Source of the DNA: Rhynchopus sp. YZ270_cl-10
Lineage: Eukaryota; Euglenozoa; Diplonemea; Diplonemida; Diplonemidae
Direction of reading: 5' to 3'
Assembly (NCBI GenBank): GCA_964035575.1
Contig: OZ037848.1
Span: 868,001 to 932,000, forward strand
Length of the DNA stretch: 64,000 nucleotides
A program made the position numbers and the translations under genes. Shown here one piece after another: positions 38,561 to 48,887 of this stretch. Position 1 is the stretch's first letter, and the number at the start of each line of letters is the position of its first letter. The notes beneath the pieces were generated by a model, which saw nothing but the letters and a program-made list of their open reading frames with translations, made no database searches and was not told where the DNA came from.

Positions 38561-41500
38561 AGAAGAAAAATAGTATTATGCTGGGGGTTCTTTTTGGCTA
38601 TATTTGCAGTTCTGGTAGGGTAGGATCATGAGGGGGTGAGAATTGAGTTTTTTTTTCTTTTTTTTTTGATAACCTGTTGGTTGAGTGTCGCTGCCATTCA
38701 GACAGTCGCTCACTATCGTATTAAGCAAAAAACTTTTGGTAGCATCGATGGAACGGTGCGAGTTGTCCCCCTCCCTCCCTATGGGGACACACTCCACAAC
38801 ATTCAATTTAATAACTATAAAAACTGAGTAAAGCTGTGTGGCAACGTGCAAGACGAAGAAAAAGAAGAAAAAAATGACAGAAGCGTCTCTGCTGGCCAAA
38901 ATAGTAGAATCAGTAGGTAAGTAAAGCTGTTTCATTGATTGCACAATCCTCTTGTTTGAGGAATGATTGGCGACCGTGCCCTACTAATTCTCCTTTAAAG
39001 CAAGCTTCGTAGGAATAACAAAAAAGATGACTTGAAATACCGCCCGAACCTTAAGATCTTTTTGACACAATATGCACATAACAGCTACTCCCCTCTTCCA
39101 TGTCTATTGACCTTTTTGCCAAACAGAGTTTATTCACCTTTCTGGCTCTCAAGAGGATGGAAAAGGGGAGAAGCTGCTGGACCATACACATACTAACAAA
39201 AATGCCACACTCATTTTTTGTATCTTCGGCAAAAAAAATTTTTCAGAGAGATCTCGTTTAAACGAAAGGTTTTAAGACGAGGCTTAGTCACCTTTAAAAC
39301 TTTAAAAAAAAAAAGGTTGGGGGTCATAGAATGGGCCAATAATGTAGAAATCATGCTTTAGATTTTGCCTGAGTTTTGTTTCGATCAACAAGGTGAACTC
39401 GATAATGCGCTATTATATACTCACAATACACCACCTGAGCGGTGTGTGAGCATGCAATGAATCAAACGTACAAACCAAGTTACCTTGCCAACTGGACAAG
39501 GGTGGACGTGGGTGGGATCTTTCACATTATATCACTCCTTTCCCTTCATTTCAACCTATGAAGTAAGCATGACACTGGCTTCTGATAAGTGTTGTAGTCA
39601 CGCTATGTGGTACTGTCATTTTAAAAACTGAAAAAATGGTATGGGAAAGCTGTCAACGACCTGTCAATATCGACCCATCCCGCACCAAAAAAAACTAAAC
39701 ATAACATTATACCAACTGATCTGTCTTTACTACTCTACTACTATGTCTTTTTTCGTTGACCGCAGCAAAAAAAAGAAAAGAAAAGAGGAAAAAAAAATGC
39801 CCACACCTAACACAACAACCCACACCCAATAGAGGTCCATTTTGTTTCCTGAGAATAAAATCTTTGAGGGTTAGATGAATACTTTACTGCACACGGAGGG
39901 GAAGGGGGTTATCATTGTCACATTTCAAACGGCGAAATACATTATTCTTAAAGACTTTTGTATCTCTTGGGTTCATTGCACTACACGGTGGACTGGTAAG
40001 GCAAAGTACTGGTCATCGATGTCCACCGTATCAAAATTAAACTTCACGCGGGGAGTGGGGTAGTGTCTAATTCACACAACACACAATGAGCAATACTGCA
40101 CAGAAATTACCCACAACTGATAGCAAAATATCACACAACATTTTGGGCCATATTCTGCGCAAGAATTACCCCCTATTCGTTACCAAACACACAAAATGCA
40201 CATTGTTCATAAATGGGTAGAAGACCCCTCCTGTTTTATACTGTTTTTTAGACCTCCTAACAGCTACAACAAAAAGAAACAAAGTCGTGTGTTCAGGGAA
40301 ACTTGGTTTTGGGAGTATAAAAACACAGCAGGAGCGTCCACACATCAATCGACATGACCCTGCTTTTTTTCAAAATACACAGTGCTCGGACCAGGTTCCG
40401 CGCTTAGGAATTGCCCCGAAAAAAAAAGGGGAGAAAAAGAAAAAAAAACGTTGAAAGATGAATGTGTCCTCACACTCATTACACATATGAAGTACTAAAC
40501 TGATCAAACACTACAGTAGACAAATTTGCCGCAGTTAGAATTTGCCGGAGCACTGTTAGAAAAACGCACATAAAAACCAATATTTTTTGGGGAAATCAGC
40601 TAGAAGCTAGTAGCGAATTGCTGGGATATGTCAGGTGCCCACCCTACGTAAACTAATCTGAGATACACACGCCTCACAAAGACCGCAACCCGAAGGAGTG
40701 ATACTTAATGAGGACAATGTAGCTAAATTGACAGACGGCTTGCATTTGTGTGCGTTCCAGATGTATGAAAAAAAGAAGAGAAAAAGGTTGTTTTTGAGGT
40801 GATCCCGAGCGAAAATTGCTCTGTTTCCTTTTCATTTTGGAACAGAAACAAAAAAAAGGTTGAAAAAAAAAATTATGCCTCTCGTGACACATGCACGCAC
40901 ATCGAATTTAAAAAAAAACATATTGAGCTCGTTGGCGTCCTCTCAGTGTTGATACTGAAAGGGGATCCACCAGTTTAAAAAGGAACAAAAAAACGGGGGA
41001 AGCTAGGGAAGGAGGTTATAACCCGTGACACTCCGTGTCACAAGAACAAAAAAAAAGAAAAAGAGGAAAACAACAAGCCTCTCGTTTGCTTAGTCACCTT
41101 TTGATCACATTATTTTTGTGAGATGAACCTAAGTTTTCTCTTTGCTTGAGTCATCTTGAAAGAATGACAGCGCGAAAGAACACGCTCCTAATCAAACCAT
41201 TACTTTCCCCCACCAAACGATTATAAAGACTGGTAAGGGGGGGAAAGCACGCCACTATCTATTCGTTTAAGAAGTACAACAACAAAAAGTGAATATAATG
41301 CAAAACGCCTCTGGTACGCAGGCACCGACACTCCAGAGGATTATCGAACCCCCCCGGGGTGTTGCATATAGGCCAGGCCCGCCACATAACGTGAGTTTCG
41401 ACTTTTCCAGAATAAAAATTAAAATTTTTTTAAAAAAAAATCTGTTCTGATGAAGGAGCACGGCAGCACAAAGAGAGGTGGGGGGTGAGGGGGGTTTCCC

Positions 41501-42434
41501 ATCACTCCCATCTCGTTGGCGCCAGAACTTCTTTTGAACAATCTTGACGAGACCCTGAGGGGGGAAAAAAGAGCCCTTTTTTTTTGTCACCCAAAAAGAA
41601 ACCCTCTTTCATGACAAAGACTCATTACAGAATCTCAGGAATGCACACATTACAGATAGTTTTCCTTTATTTATTTCTTTTGATAATCTGTTGGTTGTCG
41701 TGCAGCTGCCATTCAGACACACTCAAGAACAGATCTCGTTTTTTTAAAAAATATTCTGATATCAAACCACAACGCAAAAGTGGTCAATTTGACACAGACA
41801 CAGCCCCCCCGTCACGTTTCCTCTATATCGAGGACATTCAGGCAGTAAACTAACCATTTTTTTGAAGGTTTTTGCAGCCTTTTTTACCGTTTTCCCACAT
41901 TATTTTTGAAAAATTGAAAAATTGATAAACGTGTAGCATTGTGTGGGTGAAGGAAATATAGGGGGGGAGCTTCGGATGTAACGCTACAACAAAGAAGAAA
42001 AAAAATTTACTGCGAGATGAGTCTAGGCCTTAGCGTGCTTAGTCACCTGGAGAAATTATTTTAAAAAAAGGGGGGAGTTGACAGCGCAAACACCTCGGAC
42101 ACCGGGAACCTACTAATAAGTTATGAGCAATATTTCGCAAGAAGTACTCACATTTGCTTTCAAAACAACACCACAAACATGGAATCTCAACTGCACACAC
42201 AATAAAAAAAATACTAACCTGAGAAAATCGAGGGTCTGATGTAACCCACCCCTTCCAAATATAACCCCACAAAAAACCCCAAAGGTACAGATGACCCCCA
42301 TCCCCCTCCCCCTCTCTACTGAGAGCGTTTGGAGAAAGTCTCCCATTTTTTCTCTCACGAAGACGCTACACTATATCAGATTTATCCAAAAAAAAAAGCA
42401 AAAAAAAAAAATCACCATCAACTCTCCCTCTGCC
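38561..42434. repeat. 3.9-kb gene-free repeat field
   Basis: No gene is supported. It contains family J (TTTTGATAAyCTGTTGGTTG, TGCCATTCAGACA) at about 38660-38720 and 41660-41720, family G at 38890-39015, family B at 39269-39296, 41075-41105, 41121-41160 and 42013-42050, family H at 40144-40180 and family C at 41299-41365. Between them is AT-rich sequence with many A-runs, for example 39301-39314. Short frames here carry no conserved content. Confidence 0.6.
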
Positions 42435-44140
42435 TCACTGCATCGCCGCCTGCCAGGTGTTAAGCGGCAACGCTGCGAGCTTCTGCAGAAGGGTATACTC
42501 TTCTGCAAGCATGAAGTGGATGCTTCTTGCTGTGTAGGATGTGTCGTGCGACTCGGTGGGCTCAGTCCACTGGCTGGCAAGCTCGGACGTCACGATAGCT
42601 TTGAGAAGCTCACCTTCAGGACACGCGGAGGTCAGTTTCACCCCTTCGCTTTTCGCTGCACGAAGCAGGATCTTCACTGCATCCTTGAGGTCCTGGCTCA
42701 CCCTCGGCGGGCTGTCCTCAGACATCTTCACACCACGGTGGCTTCCTCTACATTCAGCGACGCTCCACTTCTGCACGGCGCCCGCCTCCTGCACTTTCGA
42801 CACCGCAGTGCGCACCCAATGCTGGATAAGGCTGTCGGAGCACCAAGGAATGATCGCGAAGGCGCTGCTGAGGGAGAGGATGATGTCGGTCACCCAGGTC
42901 ATGTCCTTCGTCTGCACGACGCCGTTTGCATCTGAAAGGGGGAAGGGGGGTTTGCAGTAAATGTACGTTTTGTCAAAGAGAGGCCTTCAGGGAAGCCTGA
43001 AGGGGATAAAAAAGGCTAAAAAAAATCCTGGAGTATCTCGTTGCTGTCAGGCTTTGATTGCAATTAATTTGTCATCACCATATGTCTAAAAGATAAAAAC
43101 GTATTGGTCTAGAAACAACATTGCAGAAATTGTCTGCCAATATTTTTTTTTTCGAAGAGAAAAATGAGCTGTATTCTTCGAAGCCAACCAACATAAAAGA
43201 GACGTTGTGCAAAACGTTTCATCGTTCATCGGGATGGACGCTGAGCACTTACAAATTAATTCAAAAGACTATTTACCTCTCTCTCTCCCTCTCTCTCAAA
43301 CATACCTGCCGTCGGGGAGAACTTATATTCGAGGTTGCGGTTGCTCTGGAGCACGAAGCCGTACCACATGAGAAGCTCGAAGTTCGAGTACGTGCCGTAG
43401 TGGAGCAGGATCTGGTCGCCTGCGGTGATGGGGCCGTTCGCTGTGATGCAGAAGGTCTGTGTTGCAACATCAAAGCCAGCATGGTGGCCAGCACTGTCTG
43501 TGTAGTTGAAGTAATCCAACCATGGAATCATCGCCCATACGTCATGCCTTGCGGAATCGATGTCATAGTAAAACCCTCTCGACATCACAGAGCAATAAAA
43601 CCCAGTAAACTCCGCTAGCGTAATCCCGCGCACCGCCTCCACCCTCTTCACCATCTCCTCTGTCACCTTCCCCCCCACCTTCGGGAGCCCCGCTTTCTCC
43701 ATCATCGAGAGCGCCTCTAAATACAGTGCCTTCAGCTCAGCCTTTTCCTTCACAACCTTTTCCAATCGTCTTTTGCAAACAAACTGTTCGTGAAGTTCTT
43801 CCGGACATTCAACCAAGGTATCATAATGGCGTGGAAGCCTTGACACCCAAGGGTACCAAAACGAAGTAGTGTCCAGCGACTCATGGAACAAAAAGAGAGG
43901 CAAAATTTGCAGCGCCTTCATGTCTTTCGCAATGATATGATTAAAGGCCGGATGTGCCCGCGCAACGCGGGTGGTGAAAAGAAGCTTGGTAGGAACAGAG
44001 CAGAGGTCGTCCCCAATTTCGAGGTCCTTCGTCGAGCACAACCCCATACCCCCGCCCATCTCCGGCATCTCCTTCGAAATCACGGAATTCGTAAAGACCG
44101 CACCATTCCCTACCATCCAGTCTCTAAGTTCATCAGACAT
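42435..44140 (-). CDS. SET-domain protein methyltransferase (LSMT/SETD3-like), two exons
   Basis: Exon 1 is 43306-44140 (start ATG 44138-44140, directly after a TTTCAG acceptor-like site) and exon 2 is 42435-42931. ACGGCAG|GTATGT joins CTTTCAG|ATGC in matching phase, giving 443 aa. The N-terminal half has the LSMT-type split SET fold: GGGMGLCSTKDLEIGD near the start, an inserted helical region, then WLDYFNYTDSAGHH in place of the usual NHS-type motif and YGTYSNFELLMWYGFVLQSN, whose Tyr and Asn residues bind S-adenosylmethionine and lysine in this family. Exon 2 fits the helical substrate-binding domain. The likely role is lysine or histidine methylation of a protein substrate; the target is unknown. 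The 374-bp intron holds a C-variant repeat. Confidence 0.82.
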
Positions 44141-45097
44141 CTGAAAGTTTTTTAAACAAAGTTGTGTATAGAAGGGCTGTAGATAAGGTTTTTTTAGACA
44201 GTAAGAAAACAAAATAACTCCAAGTAAAGGGAAATAGAGGGGGGGAGGGTGGGGGTGAGGGTGAGGGTTTTATTTTCCATAAAATAATAATGCGTGTGGC
44301 AGACAAAAAAGAGACATGGGTATTTTGATCTTGCCACGTTTTAAATTTGTTGGAAAAAAAAAAGAAAAAAGAATTCAAAAAAAAAAAGGGGGGAAAGAGA
44401 AAAAAAAATAATGACTCTGAGCCTCTGTGTGCTTGGTAACTTAATGCCACAGATTGCAGTGTTGTTCTTAGATGGGCTACTTGGTCAATAGAAAATATTT
44501 TCTTTTTTAAAAAAGGGAGAATACTTCACGGTGACCCATACGGACCCTCAAGGGTAGGGGCACCTCTCAAATATGAGGGGTACCCCCGCGGACCGTACCC
44601 CAAAAAGAGTCCGATGGGCCACCGTGTTTATAAGATGAACCTAAGTTTCTCCTTAGGCCATCCTGAAGAAGAGTCTAAAAAAAAAAATATTTTTAAAAAA
44701 AAGGAACGTTTGGAAGATGAATGCGCCTCGCGTGCACACACACATCTTAACAAAGTTTTCTAAAAGCAGGACTAAAAATTCGTGTGGATAGCCTTCTTTA
44801 CGTTGCATAACTTTCCACAATCCAACACTACCTGCAGTTGAGAATCGGACGTACCGCGAGAAACAAGAACAAAAAAAAAAAAAGTCATGAATAGTGTACC
44901 TTTACTACAATGCCCGGATGCACCGTGGGGTGAACCCAATGATGCAGTCCTACATCTGAAAAAACCCCCTCGCTTCCATCCACTCCCCCCGAGACTTTTT
45001 GTCGACCAATCACTGATCGTTATTTTTTTTTCGTGAGATTTTTAAAAAATGAGTAAATGAAATTTCCGCTCAGTCCTATTGTTTTTTCTCCTCTCTC
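44141..45097. other. Spacer with a hairpin, G, B and A repeats
   Basis: Family B copies lie at 44410-44445 and 44632-44675, a family G fragment at 44436-44500 and a family A copy at 44885-44965. At 44528-44630 CACGGTG and CACCGTG bracket an inverted-repeat-rich segment (CCCAT facing ATGGG, then GGGGTACC-like runs) that could fold into a long hairpin. No gene is seen. Confidence 0.45.
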
Positions 45098-46054
45098 TTA
45101 TACAGTCTTGCGCAAAGGACGTTCAATGATCCCTACCTTCGGTTCGTCGCCGTATAAGGTCTGGGTTGTGAGCTGTGTGTCGGTCCGTCCGGTGTCCACA
45201 TCACCACCACCACCACCACCACACAGGGTACCGTCACGCCTCCTCTTCCTCCCCACCACGCTGCCTGCGTCTTGCGAAGCTGCCTCGGATGGTACCTCGC
45301 CTTCCCCCTCCTCGCCTTCCTCCTGCTTGACGACCACCTCCTCCTTGGTGCTTTGGGACAGCAGATTGTCGGGGGACTCCAACCACTCCCTCGGTGCACG
45401 GCAGTTCATCGCCACATCATGGAACATCGTCACCGTACGACCCAGCGCGATCTTCACATACCCATCCTTTTGGGTGATGCTGCTGAGTTGTTCTGGGGAG
45501 GCGTCGGTGAAGAAGGGGGGCTGGTAGTCTTCTGGGACTGCAGGGTCATAACGGACGGACATTGTGACAACCCGTTCGGAAGGGAGTTCTGGGAGTGCGG
45601 TGACCAGATTAATGAGACGGCGGAGGAGAAAGCGGATGCTTTGTGCGATTTCTTCGCGTCCTTGAGGCTTCGGTGTGTTGGGTGTGCTGTTCGGGGTGGA
45701 ACTGCTCACAGAGAGTTGCGGGCCTGTGTTGGGATACGCAATTTTGAAGTCATAGCTTTCCAGCACCCTCTCCTCATCCGCATCCATGACGATGAGGGAC
45801 ACCACACGAAGGTATTGCTTCTGCAGCGCATCAAACACCCCCTTCTCCAGCCAGTTAATGAGCAGCTCCGACTCAGGGGTGATCGGGAGAAGGCCTTTCA
45901 TTTGCACCCCGCTCATCTTCTTGTCCTCAAAGCAGGATTTTGGGAAGAAGTCGCGCAGGAAGGCAACAGTGGACAGACTGATGCGCATCATATTGCGGGT
46001 GAGCACCATGCTCTCCTGTGCGGTGACGGAGCGGCTGGCGGTGGCAACAGGCAT
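45098..46054 (-). CDS. HORMA-domain protein (HOP1/HORMAD-like)
   Basis: 318 aa, one exon. Residues about 15-215 match the HORMA fold: RISLSTVAFLRDFFPKSCFE at the first helix (compare YLRGIFPE of meiotic HORMADs), then LINWLEKGVFDALQKQYLR, the strand LESYDFKIAYP and a C-terminal safety-belt-like part. Helix SIRFLLRRLINLVTALPELP is characteristic of HOP1/HORMAD proteins. The C-terminal 100 residues are disordered, acidic, then basic (GRKRRRDG), a possible nuclear signal, and could carry a closure motif. HORMADs organise meiotic chromosome axes and recombination. Mad2 or Rev7 identity is less likely, given the length and tail. The presence of this gene hints that the organism is capable of meiosis. 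Confidence 0.8.
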   Translation of the reverse strand: MPVATASRSVTAQESMVLTRNMMRISLSTVAFLRDFFPKSCFEDKKMSGVQMKGLLPITPESELLINWLEKGVFDALQKQYLRVVSLIVMDADEERVLESYDFKIAYPNTGPQLSVSSSTPNSTPNTPKPQGREEIAQSIRFLLRRLINLVTALPELPSERVVTMSVRYDPAVPEDYQPPFFTDASPEQLSSITQKDGYVKIALGRTVTMFHDVAMNCRAPREWLESPDNLLSQSTKEEVVVKQEEGEEGEGEVPSEAASQDAGSVVGRKRRRDGTLCGGGGGGDVDTGRTDTQLTTQTLYGDEPKVGIIERPLRKTV

Positions 46055-47562
46055 AAGGGGAGAAGGGGGAACGAGAAATAAAAATTGAGAGTGTATGTGT
46101 AACCTAGGGAGGGGTTATAGTGTATGCAGAGGTGGTGGTGCGGGTGGATGTGATGATTATTGTGAAACAACAAAATGTGAACAGGGGCGGTACACAACCG
46201 CTCGACAGCTGGTCCACCTTCCGCTGGAGAGTTGTGAGCTTACGAATATCTCCATTCGCTTCAACTCTTAGTGAACGATAGTCAAGACAAGAGAGCCGAC
46301 TTCCCTTACCTACATTGTTCTGTCGGCCAGAGGCTATTAGCCTAGGAGACCTATTGCGGTTAACGGTACGGCCTGATGCAAGAGAAAGCCATCTCCCCTG
46401 TTTTTTCCATGCACTTCCACTAGACACAGACAGAGGGGGGGTATCATCTCTCTTGGCGTCCCATGCTGTACCGACAGTGGGGTGTCACCCTCTTAGGGGT
46501 TTACATCGACGTCCTTGCAGGGTGCAACATAACCTCCAAGGTGTAGCAGAGCAAAAAGGAAAAAAGGAAATTTTTTTTTTTTTTGTGATTTCTTTGAATA
46601 AACGGGCCTTTCTTTTGCCCCCCAAACGTTTCACATTCCCTATTCCCGGGGTTGGGTCAGTGGCATATTTTTTTTTTAACAGCTTCGTTCTTCTCTTTGG
46701 TGCTTTTTTTTGAAAAATTGAAAAATTGACAACGTGTAGACACCACCTGTGTGAACTCCACGCGCCTTTTTTGTTGATGGCTGTCGAAAAAAGAAGACAA
46801 ATGTTATAAGAATTTCAAAAGGGGGGTCTCATAAAAAGAACACTTTCAGGAGGACTTATTTGAACGATGAAGCTAAACCCTCACAGTGTTGTATTCACCT
46901 AAAAAATATCAAAAAAAAAATAGTTGAAACGTGCTAAAAACGCATCTCAGTCGAGCTCATCAAAAGCTCGCAGAAAAGGATGTACTGTAGTACTCACCTG
47001 AGCGATACACCACATCCTTCGGGAATGCCCTGCACTAATAACCAACGAAGCTTTTCAAAACGTTTCACAGCACCTTCTTTTTAGGGAAATTTATAAAAGG
47101 AAAAAAAGAAAAAGAAAAATTGAAAAAGATGAACACACATATCATTTTAAAAAGGTAGGGGGGGGAGTTTCCATTTGGGTGATCGTTGCAGGGGTGGGGG
47201 TAGGTAGGGCGGCTGCATATGGGAAGAGAAAACGCGCGGAAATCTGTGTCACTTTATTTAAGGGAAAATGAAAAGGAAAAGAAGGGGGGGAAAAATCTCT
47301 CTTTTTTTTGGGTAGAGATATAAGCGGTGCTTGTCCTCAGACGCATACACACAGATATCTATTTGAAATAAGGGTAGATTAAAAGAGTAGCTTTTTTCCT
47401 TCTTCTTTTTTTATTCATTTTATTTTTGATAATTTTTGTATCATCATTAACACTCAGGAGGCCTATTGTCCGAAGCATATTGTGCTCTGGAATAGACAAC
47501 TGACCTTTTTTTTCTTGTATTTTTCCCCAATTCGAAGTGCAGTAAAAGAAGCAACAACAGGC
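46055..47562. repeat. Spacer with E, K, L, F, B and D repeats
   Basis: Family E (hairpin GCGGTACACAACCGC) lies at 46184-46203, K at 46310-46390, L at 46475-46555, F at 46705-46770, B at 46868-46903 and D at 46921-46975. No gene is seen; 46980-47560 is AT-rich sequence with no clear content. Confidence 0.5.
46921..46975 (+). repeat. Family D dispersed repeat
   Basis: The unit reads GTTGAAACGTGCTAAAAACGC then GTCGAGCTCAT. Copies lie near 144, 9757 and 27540. Its left end (GTTGAAA, then AAACGC) resembles the left ends of families A and C, so the three may share a common terminal module. Confidence 0.55.
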
Positions 47563-47571
47563 GCAGTAATC

Positions 47572-48273
47572 CAGGCCTTTTGCTAACTTTGGGATTTTCC
47601 CCAGGAATGGCATGATGGTCAAAAAAAAATAATTTCCTGGAAAAAAAGTACATTCCGAGCTTTCCCACCTGGTAAAAGCGGTCGTCGCGCGCTTCGCGCG
47701 CGCCTCCCTGACAGCCACAGGGTGGAGAGGCGAAGGGTCAGCTTTGCAAGATAACAAAAAAAAAAAACGGAATCTAATCCTTGTTTAACGGTGCTTGGTC
47801 TTGCGCCTTACGTACACTAACCGTACAAAATCACTACGTCTTCCAGAAGCAGGGGCTGTTGCAACGGTTGGGTCATTTTGAAATAACAATGGTCAAATTT
47901 TTGCAGCTTGGGTCAAGTTTCATTTCTGGCTGCAAAATGCAAGGGAATCCCCTTAGACATTGTAAAATGGCACCGTAGGCAGGAAGAAAATAGGCGTACA
48001 GCGCGAGCGAAGCGAGCGGGAATTTTTTTTTTAGGTATACCTCCGCGAGCGCAGCGAGCAGAAATATTTTCAGGCCATCATGCCATCATGCCATCATGCC
48101 ATCATGCCATCATGCCATCATGCCATCATGCCATCTGGGGGGAAATCCCCAGGTGATGGAGAGCGAAAGCCCTGCCCCACCACCCCCCGTGGCATGATGG
48201 TGGCATGATGGAAAAAAAAATAAAAAACGCCCAAAAACGTGGCATGATGGCATGATGGTTAGCAAAAGGCCTG
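47572..48273. mobile_element. Mutator-like non-autonomous element, copy 1 (702 bp)
   Basis: Perfect 16-bp TIRs CAGGCCTTTTGCTAAC at 47572-47587 and, complemented, at 48258-48273 are flanked by a 9-bp target duplication GCAGTAATC (47563-47571 and 48274-48282). Nine-base duplications are typical of MULEs. The interior has no protein gene. It holds a GCGCGCTTCGCGCGCG palindrome, two GAGCGnAGCGAGC motifs, an 8-bp array of seven GCCATCAT units (48074-48129) and inverted single copies of the same 8-mer close to both ends. The sequence outside the array matches copy 2 base for base as far as I can read. Confidence 0.85.
48074..48129 (+). repeat. GCCATCAT tandem array, 7 units (short allele)
   Basis: Seven perfect 8-bp units plus a 6-bp partial. 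The same array in copy 2 has 103 units. Confidence 0.95.
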
Positions 48274-48282
48274 GCAGTAATC

Positions 48283-48887
48283 CCACCCAAAAAAAAAAAA
48301 TCAACTAAAATAAAGAGAAGTTGAAAGTACAAAACGCCTCACCGTTCATTGGGCGGGACGCAGGGCACTGGTTCTCCGCGGGGTTATCGAACCCCAGAGA
48401 AAAAAAATTAAAATAAAAAATAAAATAGATGTAGACATTCCCTTGAATGCTTCATTGTTAATCCAACAAACCAAGGTAACCTTAAAAGAGCGTCTCTTTC
48501 CTCTATAAAACTTGAGGGGAGAAGAGCGTGACAAAAAGTAGAGTTGAAATACAAAGCCCTCTCGTGACAGTGTACCAAAAAGAATGAGGGGGGAGGAGAC
48601 ATTGAAGGGCACAACGTCTTGACCGGATAGCCGGAGATCTCAGGATCAACAAACAAAAAATGTGACATTGAAATACAAAAAAGCCCCTTCTCGCGTACCT
48701 TTTTTTTTGGTAAAACATAGTTTGCTAAGATGAAACCTAAGCCTCTCTGAGTTAGCACACCTTTTTTTGTTTTTTTTTTTGCTTTTTTTGTTTTCTTCCC
48801 AGAGGGTCGTATCCAGATCCAGATACGGTTCCATAATTCTCATATTTTTTTTTTTTTGAAAGAAATTCCAGGGGGAAATTATCAATT
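48283..48887. other. Spacer with C, A and B repeats
   Basis: A family C copy lies at 48325-48395, family A at 48541-48580 and 48664-48710, and family B at 48727-48765. It is the 3' flank of the valyl-tRNA synthetase gene. No poly-A signal can be fixed. Confidence 0.5.
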
